Position numbers and translations under genes: made by a program
Shown: one piece after another, positions 24,013-33,904 of the stretch
How positions within the stretch are numbered: the first letter of the stretch is position 1
How the letters are laid out: each line of letters opens with the position of its first letter
From: Pterobdella sp. o SKG-2022
Taxonomy: Eukaryota; Annelida; Clitellata; Hirudinida; Piscicolidae
Assembly (NCBI GenBank): GCA_964035795.1
Contig: OZ038321.1
Span: 11,683,093-11,747,092 of the forward strand
Direction of reading: 5' to 3'
Length of the DNA stretch: 64,000 nt
The notes under the pieces: generated by a model
Told to the model about the DNA's origin: nothing
What the model saw: the letters and a program-made list of their open reading frames with translations, nothing else
The model's database searches: none

Positions 24013-24475
24013 AAGGAAATGACTTTATTATATAGTTTCTAAAGCAAAATTATATAGTATAAATGGCCCAGTGAAACTCTTTAATTTAAAGCATATTTTG
24101 TTTATCAGATATTTTACATATTATAATTTTTTCGTGAAAATTTTATTGCATTCACCAGGGTATTAACTTTTAAAAATCCATGAATGTGAGTTTTTCTATA
24201 CGTGAATATTCATTTTAAAACTATCTTATTCCAAATCCAACAAAAAAGTGTTCAAGAAACTCAGCAAAATATTTCCTAAAGAAATATTTGCACAATTTAA
24301 AATTTTTTTAGAACCCTTCTTGCTCGCCTTCCCACCTGTTACAAACAGTACTCAACAACAAGCAGAAGTATCAAAAATGAAAATATTCTAGAGCTTGCGG
24401 TTAAGTGTAATTTTTTGGCAATAGCTTTAAAAACCTCGAGAATCATTGAATCACACGCCTTTTTTTTGAACTTAC

Positions 24476-24628
24476 CAAGGCTCGTGTCTAAGACTGAAAA
24501 TGAACCGTCAAAAATTGGCTGTTCAAGAGGCCATTCGTAATGCGGTTGATCTGTAGTCTGTGCGGGTAGTGCTTTCGATGCGCCTATTCTTATTTTTGCG
24601 CTATTTTTATTATTTTTATTTCATTTTC
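24476..24628 (-). CDS. Orphan candidate exon, unknown protein
   Basis: The minus strand is open from a stop near 24630 to a good GTAAGT donor after 24476. It reads ASKALPAQTTDQPHYEW then PLEQPIFDGSFSVLDTSLG, a composition unlike the surrounding AT-rich DNA and rich in Pro, Asp, Glu and Trp. A CTACAG acceptor at about 24553 could shorten it. I recognise no family and found no partner exon nearby, so this may be an exon of a gene with long introns or an old repeat. The rest of 24013-25365 holds nothing recognisable. Confidence 0.3.
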
Positions 24629-25365
24629 TAGTTTGGTTATATAACTTATTTTTATGCAAAATTACCATAAGGTTCGAAATTTAAGAGTTTACAATGCTTC
24701 TCATTTCACAAAAACATTCAGAGAATTATATACCTTCACCAATGAATATGCTTTTTCATACTGCTCACTGTTTAGTTTTTGGGGTTTTTGTTATAATAAG
24801 TGCCTTAATTTACTAAAAAATATATCAAAAAACTAGGTTCTTTTAAAATCGAATAACTATCGCCAATATAGCTTATTATCTTAAAGCTTTTGTCTTTCAA
24901 TTAATATACGATTTTTGATTTCAATGGTTTTATTTGAAACTACTCTGTTCAAAATACAGTCCTTTCATTTATAAATATTATTTTTTTTTGTTTTAATCAT
25001 AATCTAGTTTTTGAAAAACATTGTATGTTCTTAGTAAATTTGAATAACCATAATCTAATTTTTCAAAAATCCATTATTGAAACATAATGATCTCAATAAT
25101 ATTTTTCTTAATAATCAATGGACATAAATTATTGATATCACGCCGCAGTTCACAATGACAGCAATGTCACGATAAGTTATGAATCAAGGTAATAAAGCCT
25201 TAATTTTTTGGTATTTAGGATCTCTTCTATACAACTATATACACAATAATGCTTTCTTTCATTCACTGAAATAGCTGATCCAATAAGCTTGTGTTTAACT
25301 TGAATCTTTTAATATAAAATATACATATGATGTAGAAGTGTTGTTTTCAAGATAACGATTTGAAA

Positions 25366-26342
25366 ATGGGATTTAAATCAATAATTTGTTTTTTCGTTTT
25401 TTTTAATTTTTCTTCTTTTTCAAAGGTTAGTAAATAACTCTTTTGGTTTCCAAGTAATACTCTTGAAACTTTCAGGCAGTATGTAACAACACCCTGGTGA
25501 CCAAAAAAGTCTTCTTTGACATATCGATTAATGATGATTACTGGGGAAGAATAATGATTGGTTTGTTCGGTGAAACCACTCCCATCACCAGTCTGAACTT
25601 TGGTTTGTTCCATTTTCTTATCTGCTCTCTATTGGTTTTATAAAGTATTTTTAGAGTTTGTTTTCATTCCATTTACTTATTAACATGTGTAATATTTCAA
25701 GCTACATTTGCAAGCAACCATAAAAACATTGGTTATGCTGGCACAACCATCCATAGAGTTTACTCTAAAATGGCCATTCAAGGTTCGCCTACAGTTATGC
25801 AAACCTTTCAATCCCATTGGGAAACTTTATGATTTTGTTTAAATAGAATTATTTTTTGAAGGTGGGGATTTATTAAACTACAATGGCACTGGTTCATACA
25901 GTATTTTCAACGGGGGAGAAGATTTTCCTGATGAGAACTTTATATTTAAAAACCTTATGGGATGGGTTGGCATGGTGAATAGAGGTCTGTATTTCACTTC
26001 TTAAAATTAATTTGTCGAAAGAAAAATTATAAATTTTTTTTTAGCTAAAAACGAGATTGTTCAAATGCACTTTAAACTGATTAAAGAATTTATAATACCA
26101 AACAAGGTCCAGACACGAACGGGTGCCAGTTCTTCATCAACATCGTAAACAATCCTGGCTTGGACGGAACATATGTTGCTTTTGCTAAAGTTCTCACTGG
26201 TTTTGACGTAGTGACAAAAATTGCATCACTACAGTTAGATTCTTCAGGTTCTCCCATTGCTAAAGTAAAAATTATAGGTTCTGGTGCCTTCAACCCTCTC
26301 GCTCCATATCATGTTTCTTATGATATGCCATATTATTACTGA
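25366..26342 (+). CDS. Secreted cyclophilin-like protein 1 (divergent active site)
   Basis: Five exons (25366-25425, 25476-25602, 25702-25782, 25862-25984, 26107-26342) give 208 residues. Exon 1 is a hydrophobic signal peptide (MGFKSIICFFVFFNFSSFS); the rest is a cyclophilin domain: KVFFDISIND, GLFGETTPITSLNF, GYAGTTIHRV, GGDLLNYNGTGSYSIF, FPDENF and NGCQFFI. Cyclophilins catalyse prolyl cis-trans isomerisation. In human CypA numbering Arg55, Gln63 and Phe113 are kept, but Phe60 is Met, Met61 is Ala, Ala101 is Val, Trp121 is Gly and His126 is Tyr, so activity and cyclosporin binding are probably weak or lost. A tail of about 20 residues ends in MPYYY, not an ER-retention signal. It is first of a tandem trio in the same orientation; AATAAA lies at 26541. 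Confidence 0.88.
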
Positions 26343-26968
26343 AGATGTGTTATCAAAAAATGTGAAGAACACTTTGTGATTGTTAGAAATTGAGAACTTG
26401 TTGCTAATTCAAAATGATAAATGCATATGTAGTTTTCAACTTTTTCGAATGCCTAAAATGGTCCAATGGTTAATTATTTTTGTTTGAAGTTTTCATGTTT
26501 AAACTAATTCAAAGAAAATATGCTTATGGTTTTGCTATAAAATAAAACATCAAGTCAAATGTACTCTTTTGATTCTTTAAATTCAACAATAAAAAGTTTT
26601 CACCACAATTAAGTATAACTATAGTCTAGACTTCAGCCATAAGAATCGGAATTTTATTATATAACTGAATAATAATTTATATAAAATATTCATGTGTTCC
26701 CTTTTTTTTATATTGTTCAGCTATATAAGCTCATAGAATTGTTTTAATAAATACAGTTTGTTCAAGCTTCATTCAAAGCTGCTCAGTAGCCGTAGTCGTG
26801 TATTAGAACCTTTTACATTCTAATTGTTTAACACGAATGCAAGAATAGTAACTATAACAAGTCATATGTTTTGCGTTGGTGAGACAACTCACCACAAATG
26901 ATAACTCACGTTGTATATTAACAAAACATACACACAACTGTAGTTTAAACCACTATCAAAGCTTATTC
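26343..26968. other. 3' flank of cyclophilin 1 and 5' flank of cyclophilin 2
   Basis: Contains the AATAAA at 26541-26546 and then AT-rich sequence leading to the ATG at 26969. No further gene is seen. Confidence 0.6.
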
Positions 26969-28432
26969 ATGACCAGAATGACCAGCCTGTTAATACTTTT
27001 CCTTCTTTTAGGAACCAGTATTTCAACTGTTTCTGCAGTGAGTTTCAAAATACATGGAATTTCAAAAACTTAGAAATTTATTTAGTTTAAATTGTTTAGG
27101 TTATCGTTATTTGTTAACGCTTGAATATATGCGTTTTAGTACTTCGAGTTTAAATCATGTTCAGTCAACAGATTATGCTTTAAGAATCTCATGAGTTTAT
27201 TATAGTATGGAGATATTTTGAAAGATTTTTAAAACTTGCATTTACTGGTCTGAACTAAGCAACTTACTTTTTTTGACGCAGGCAGTCAAGGCTAATGTGA
27301 CGTTGAAGGCCTTTTTTGATATTTGCATAGGAGGCGAGTATGTGGGCAGAATTGTCTTTGGCCTCTTTAATAGTACTGCACCTCTAACTGTTGCAAACTT
27401 TGTTGCTTTTTGCGATCATAAGGTTGGCTTAAAAAATTTTATTATGTCGGACTCAATATTTTTATTTGTATTTTTCTATGGAATATTTGTTAACTAACAG
27501 ATTTTATATTTCAATTGATAATGTACTTCGAAGTTACAATTTTGATGAACTTTTCAAAACTTATGTATTATAATTAACTTAATAGTATTGGGTTCAACAT
27601 GATACTTAAATGCAACCTCCAATGCCAAAGGTGCCTGGCAACTTGGGCTACAGAGGCTCCACCTTCCACAGGGTCATCAAGAACTTCATGATCCAAGGTT
27701 ATCTTTCAACATTATTATTATAAAAAAAATATATTTTATAATAGCATCATTTTATATTAGAATTTTTTTAATATCATCATTAGACAATTCAATATCATCC
27801 TATTGAAAACACTTGTGAAATTATAATCTTATTTTTAAATCTCTAATGGTAAATTTTCTTTGCATGAAGGAGGGGATGTGTCAAGAAGAGATGGTACTGG
27901 AGTAAACAGCATCTACAACAATGGATCAAACTTCAATGATGAAAACTTTATTTTGAAAAACTTCGTGGGGTGGCTAGGAATGGCTAATGCTGGTAATGAA
28001 CGTTGCTTTTCAACTTTTATATCAAACAAGCTACTAACGTCAAACTAAATTAACATTTAAGCAAATTATTTTTTTTTTAATTTTTGAAATCAAATATATT
28101 TTTCTATCAAGTAAATAAAACAATAAACTAAGTTAAAAATATATTTTGAAAAATGACATTGAATTCGGCACAATAAAAATCTTCACAAACCTACAGGGCC
28201 GAACACAAACGGATGCCAGATCTACATCAACACCGCTCCAACACCTTGGCTTGACAACAAACATGTTCTGTTTGGTGTGGTTTTATCAGGTTGGGACGTG
28301 GTGAGAATGATCGAAAACAATCCAACAGGAGCCAATGATCGTCCCATTAAAGACGTTGTTATTTGCTGGTCGAGCTCTTTCCCTGCTACTGACCCGTTTG
28401 AGGTCGAAAATGTGCCAATCACTTTTAACTGA
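26969..28432 (+). CDS. Secreted cyclophilin 2
   Basis: Five exons (26969-27037, 27282-27422, 27631-27697, 27870-27992, 28197-28432) give 211 residues. The start is the first ATG of a clear signal peptide ([19 protein letters not shown]); an internal Met three codons later could also serve. The cyclophilin domain reads [63 protein letters not shown] and [10 protein letters not shown]. Arg55, Phe60, Met61, Gln63, Ala101, Trp121 and His126 of CypA are all kept; Phe113 is Tyr. It is likely an active secreted isomerase. The introns before GGD and before GPNTNG are phase 1, as in both neighbours. The intron within FCDHK/VPG is at a different position from that of copy 1. AATAAA is at 28526-28531. 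Confidence 0.9.
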
Positions 28433-29105
28433 AATTTCTCAAATATATTATTTGTATCACAATTGTTAGTTTATTGTGTGTTTAATTGTGCAGAAAATCT
28501 TTTGAAAATAGTTCAAAAACGCTTCAATAAAGTTGTGAAAATGAAGATAAATTGTTTTTGGAATTTAATTTTAAAACAATAGTGAAAAAAAACTTTAGCG
28601 TTCGTATTAAAACGATATCGTATAAAAAAAGGTATAGAATATCTTAGATTTCTATTATAGTTTGAAAAAAATACTTTGACAATTAACGATCAGTTTTGTC
28701 TAAATAACATTAAGTATTCGGTATACATCAAAATAATTACTTCAAGAGCAATATAAGCTAGATATATCATAATCATAGAAACCGAAGTCTTAAAAATTAT
28801 TCTATAGAAATTAATTATTCTGTTGTTAATAAAACCATGTGTTTGTTTTATTCAATCGTTTCTTTCAGGCTTTTGTACTTCGTCTATACAAATTCTCTGA
28901 ACACATTCAGTAGCATTCTTTTGCTACCCGTACATGGAATACATTCATAACCTATATGTAACTATATATATATAACTAACCTATATATAACTCATATGCT
29001 ATACAACATACAGAAACGTAGGCAGCTTTACAATTGTGCATAAAATGAAACATGAAGTTTAAATCTCGCTTCAAGTCTATTAGTTAGATCTTACACATAG
29101 GCAAC
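28433..29105. other. Intergenic between cyclophilin 2 and 3
   Basis: Contains a polyadenylation hexamer at 28526 and a short TA-rich microsatellite at 28960-28995. No further gene is seen. Confidence 0.6.
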
Positions 29106-30235
29106 ATGTTACTTCCAGCTCGAATCATCGTTGTGTTGGCATTTGCATGTTTAATAGAGGTTATTAATTGAATTTTTGTGAAGTTATTTTTGAAGTAATT
29201 TTTTTAATGCAAATATTTTGTTTTAAGCTTATTTTAAGCAATAAATTGGCACATGAAGCATGCTTTTAATGTTTACTCGTCTTTTCAGAAAACAGCTTCT
29301 GAAGAAGATACCACTTTTAAAGTAGGTTTGAAAGCATTTTTTGACATAAGAATTGGAGGAGAATACGTCGGTAGAATAGTGTTTGGTCTCTACAACTGGA
29401 CTTGTCCTAAAACCGTCAAAAACTTTCAAGAGCTATGTGATTCAACAAACGGATATGGATACCCTGGATCAAACTTTCACAGAACTATTAAAAACTTCAT
29501 GGTGCAAGGTTACATTATTTAAAATTTATTTTGTTTAAAGACAAGTACATATGGCATTCTTTTAGTTTATTAATACAATTCTCAACCTTAATATCAGGAG
29601 GAGATTTTTTGAGTGGTGATGGGTATGGTTTCAAAAGTATTTACGGAATGCACTTCAATGACGAGAACTTCACCATTAAGAACCACATAAAGATGCTTGG
29701 AATGGCGAACAGAGGTACACTTTGTTAAAATTCAGATTAACCTTTATCAACAGTTTTTTAAAAAGTTCACGGTACTTATTAGTTTATTAAATATAAAATC
29801 AAATCATGACATCATTCAATGGGCCATTTATAGTTATTTTTATTCAAAGTATTTTTTTGAATTTGAATATTTTTAATTTGTATATATATTTCAAACCTAC
29901 GAAGCTTCAAGGGAAGGAAACTTAGATTGTGAATCAATTGATTTTATGTATATCCCAGATACACAGACTTTCAAAATTCTACAAATTTTAGTCATATAAA
30001 TCATACTTTCCAAACAGGTCCTAACACAAACGGGTGTCAGATCTATATAAATGTTGCACCAACACCTTGGCTTGACAACAAGCACGTGGTTTTCGGGAAA
30101 GTTTTATCAGGGTGGGACGTGGTGAGGATGATTGAAAACAACCCTACAGGGCCTAATGATCGTCCCATTAAAGACGTTATAATCGCCAACTCTGGATCCT
30201 TTAGCGTTCCTGAGCCTTATATCGTTAATTATTAA
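29106..30235 (+). CDS. Secreted cyclophilin 3
   Basis: Four exons (29106-29159, 29289-29508, 29598-29714, 30018-30235) give 202 residues. A short signal peptide ([18 protein letters not shown]) precedes an acidic stretch and the cyclophilin domain: [66 protein letters not shown] and [11 protein letters not shown]. Catalytic positions match copy 2, including Tyr for Phe113. It lacks the intron that splits the equivalent of exons 2 and 3 in the other two copies. Copies 2 and 3 are close in their last exon (the [14 protein letters not shown] stretch is shared), so they are the younger duplicates and copy 1 the outgroup. Confidence 0.9.
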
Positions 30236-30726
30236 GCAAAAATATTCATTCATGTACACTTTCTATGCTTGGAAGCAATGTTACTGTGTTAATATTGAAC
30301 GTTTTAGTAAGATGTTTTCATATAGTGGACTCACAGTTAAGTCTATTTTTTGTTTTTTATCTGTTTAATGAAATCAACTGCTGAAGTTTATTTTTCAATT
30401 CACAACTGAAGTTTTTTTTAAAATAAGATTTTAACAAAACGAGTTGTTTTTGAGTATTAATAAGATGGGATTCAAAAAGGAGTGTAGCGGCTTTATTTAT
30501 ATACATTTACTAATAAAAACAAATTTTAAGATTAAATTTTTGAACATTGTCTTAATAGATTTTTTTAAATTTTGTGTCTACAATTTTTTTTCATAATGGC
30601 ATAAGGTCAGAATCTGGCTCGTCAAACCGGGGAGAGTAATGGATAAGGATAAGCTGTGTGTGTTTTATAGGTCAATTATAGTTGGGTAAGCTGATTATAA
30701 CTTTCAAATGATAAAATAGATCAAAA
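30236..30726. other. Intergenic between convergent cyclophilin 3 and RING genes
   Basis: AT-rich shared 3' flank; no gene seen. Confidence 0.6.
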
Positions 30727-31980
30727 TTAATTCTTAGACTCGATAGCACTAACTTTTGTGTTTAATTCGCCGATAGATTTGGCTTCGAGTCTTATATCTG
30801 AGTCCGGCATCAAAATTGTAGTGTGCGTTACCACCGCATCTATCATTTTTTTAACCAGTAAATTCCAACGTTGAACCTTTTCTTCTTCACTTTCCACGAC
30901 TGCAGAATGACGATCGTCAACTGATACAAAGGTAGATAAGAATTTGTTTGAAGCCATAATTGTGGCCAAAAATTTTATTCCAATGTTTACTATAAATAAT
31001 ATATATGATCATGATTCATTTAAAAAAAGATTTTCAATGTCCAACCTGAGTACAAAGCATTAATTTTGTCGGTGACTTTCAATTCGATGTCTTGGATTTT
31101 TTGAGCTACAGCCAAAGACAATTTTCTGAAAAATTCTTTTTCTGACTCAAAGTCTGAGCAACCTAAGTTTTGAAATTCAATCTGGAATTTAGAAATTCAT
31201 ATTTTGGATAGCTTTATAAAGCATGGACGTATTAAATTACAACAAAATTTTTTTTCTATAAATTTATTCAAAACTAAACATTAAAATTTGCTGAACTCTT
31301 CAAAATTTTTCAATGATTTTGTTTTACAGAAAAATATTTCAAATTCAATTTTCTGACTAAATTAAAAAAAAACTATTCTTTCTCAACTATTTAAACTTAT
31401 AAAAATACCCCTAAACAAAACACAATTCTAATAGGTTTCAAAAATCTAAAAAATCAATAATTTGGAAACCTGAATAGTCGTTTTTAAGTTCTTGCCACAC
31501 TTTAAGTCTTCGGATTGCTTTAATGTAATTGTGCATAACATATTCTTCAAGACAGCTCTTACAACAAAACTTCATACGTTTGATGGGGTATATAAGATCT
31601 GTTTCTTCGGTCTGTTGGAGGGGCCTTTTACAAAAAGTGGAAAAGCACCGAGGACCTTTAAACTTGCATATTCTCTCGTGCTGCAACAAAAGTCGCAAGT
31701 CCATCTCTTCAGAACAACCTTTTTCTCGAAACGTGCATTTCACCTTTAATTTTGAAAGGTCTTTTTGAAATTCCTTGGATGGGTTTGTAGTACCGTTTTT
31801 ATCAATAAGTTGTCGACAAACCGGGCATGTTTGAGACGTTTCTAGCCATAGTTTGATACATTTGAAACAGAAAGTATGTTCACACGGTGTCATTTTTGGT
31901 TTGTTAACCACATCTCGACACACCGGACATAAGAATTTGTTGATCACATCGGGAGGATTAGAAGAACTATACTCAATCAT
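30727..31980 (-). CDS. RING finger / TRAF-type zinc finger protein, probable E3 ubiquitin ligase
   Basis: Exon 1 (31980-31470) encodes a C3HC4 RING at residues 18-55 (CPVCRDVV ... CEHTFCFKC ... CPVCR), then a TRAF/SIAH-like Cys/His segment (about 79-120: VKCTFREKGC ... HERICKF) and more Cys pairs. This order resembles RNF41/NRDP1-type ligases, which recruit an E2 via the RING and substrates via the C-terminus. Exon 1 would stop shortly after the zinc fingers if unspliced. A donor after TCAG at 31470 joins in phase 1 to 31162-31046 and then 30989-30727, adding a helical, charged C-terminus to about 296 residues. That extension is inferred from phase and splice sites; a single-exon 180-residue protein is the alternative. 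The gene converges on the cyclophilin cluster. Confidence 0.8.
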
Positions 31981-33228
31981 GTTTCAAGCTTTTTAGATAA
32001 CTAAAACTCTTATTCCCAAATAAATGAGTGGAACATTTAACTTACTAAAACAAATTGGCTGTTAAAAAGTAGTATTATGAAAAAATTAATTTAAACTTGT
32101 TGATCATTTATGCATAAGTTTTGATTGCAATACTCTTATTTTTCCGCTCAAATGATGAAAATATAATTCATGACGTTTTGTATATTTTGAAAAATTAAAT
32201 AGTTCTTGGCTTATAAAAATCAATGAGGTTAAAATTAACTAAATACTTTTAAACTTTTTCTACTCATCTAGCTTAAAATGTTGATTTGCAAAACAAACAT
32301 AGGAATTTTTATTTGGATAGAATATATTTAAAATTTTTTTTTTGAAACTAGTAAAAAGTGTTAAGCTCATTGAAAATTCAATTGAAATTTTCTCCCAGTC
32401 TTCCTTGTATACCATTACTCTTTGAGGCGGCCTCAGCTGAACTGGAGAAAGTTATCCATAAAAATTCTAGCTTGATATGATAATCATCTATTGCATTCAA
32501 ACGTCTTTTTTTTTGATACAGAATACTTTAAAAGATTGTTCCTGGTCTAACTTTCATACATGATTTACTATGAGGTTCTTTTATTTATGGCTTGACTTCG
32601 CGAACGAATATTTTATGAGGGGGTTTTCTACGTCTACTGCAAGCGCGCTCGTGGCTGACTAGGCTAATGCGAGATAGGCAAGTGCGTTTCTAAAATGACT
32701 GCCGTCAAAGGTTACGTCAAGTACGACTGCTAAGGCTTCACGATATTTTCTCTTGATGTGTTTTTCTCTTAGATTGATCATACGAGAATCCTCATAAGAG
32801 AAAGCAGCCTGGTGGATAATGTGGGTTTAGTAAGAGACCTCCAGTTCTGGCGTTTAGAAATGCACTTATGGATGAGTTACCGTCTATCATCTGAGACAGG
32901 AAGGTGGGACCAATCGTCAGCCTTTAGCGTAGAAAGATATTGTAGGCGCGAGGATATGAGTGAAAGTTTAGACTCATGAAATTTTCGTATATTTAGCAAC
33001 CACATTTTTTTTGAAATTTCACTCATACAATTATTACGTTCATTACGTTTTCTAAATTTTTTTACATTTACATTTTCTCCTTTTATATTCTTCAATTTTA
33101 ATTTCCGTTTTTTGTAAATTTGCCTTCACATATATAAATATATATCTATACCTTTAATTGAAACACCGTACTGACCAAAATACTCTCTTTCCTAAACCAA
33201 TAATAACCCTTGACACCACTGTAAATCT
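31981..33228. other. Intergenic with a GC-richer unidentified island
   Basis: The upstream flank of the RING gene is AT-rich. From about 32590 to 32960 the composition changes and short open stretches appear on the minus strand (for example reading NARTGGLLLNPHYPP), suggesting an old repeat that I cannot identify. Confidence 0.4.
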
Positions 33229-33657
33229 AATCACCTGATCAAAGAGCAGTTTTGTGCTAAAAATTTACGGAAACAGTGCACTAAAAAGCATTGCTCGGAA
33301 ATATCATAAAGCACACAAACAAATATCACAAACATTTAGATTAATAACACGAAAAAGTGTTATTAAACAAATAACTAGATCAGAGATCAGTTCTGTGTTG
33401 AAAATTTACGGCAACAGTGGGAAAACAAACACTGCCCGGGAATATTACAAGGCACACGAGCAAATAGAACAAACATCTAGAGTACTAACACAAAAAAAAG
33501 TGTTATTAAACAAATCATTTGATCAGAGCAGTTTTGGGCTAAAATTTCACGGCAACAGTGTACAAGCAAGCACTGCCTGGAAATATAATAAAGCACAGAA
33601 GCAAATATAACAAACATTCAGAGTGATTCAAACACTTGAAAAGTGTTACTAAACAAA
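33229..33657. repeat. Three tandem copies of a ~142-bp unit
   Basis: Units run about 33229-33370, 33371-33513 and 33514-33657. Each starts near TGATCA(A/G)AGCAGTTTTG, passes CGGCAACAGTG and AAAGCACA, and ends with AAAGTGTTATTAAACAA. Copies differ from one another at roughly a quarter of positions by eye, so the array is old. Because 142-144 is nearly a multiple of three, a frame stays open across two to three units, giving a 118-residue repetitive peptide that is probably not a real protein. Confidence 0.85.
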
Positions 33658-33904
33658 TCCAACCAATGAGTGATTTGAGTATTTGATTTATCTTTTCACT
33701 AATATTTACCAACTTTTATTATTTATTTGTTTTATCGATTCTATCCTTTAACTAATTTTTTTTTTCTTTCACAATTATTTTTCTTTTATATTCACTTGCT
33801 TATTTTCATATATTTATCATTAAACTATCCAGTAAGTTATATAAAAATGCAATAAATTAATAATTAATAAATTCATAATTTATTATAAAAGTACAATTTC
33901 TGTT
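33658..33904. other. AT-rich spacer
   Basis: Low-complexity AT-rich sequence between the tandem repeat and the LINE; nothing recognised. Confidence 0.5.

Noticed and set aside
32590..32960. GC-richer island as a gene
   Set aside because: Open pieces are short, frames break often and no motif is recognisable; probably an old repeat.
33229..33657. CRISPR-like array or a real 118-residue repetitive protein
   Set aside because: Unit length of about 142 bases without unique spacers is a tandem repeat; the open frame follows from unit length nearly divisible by three.
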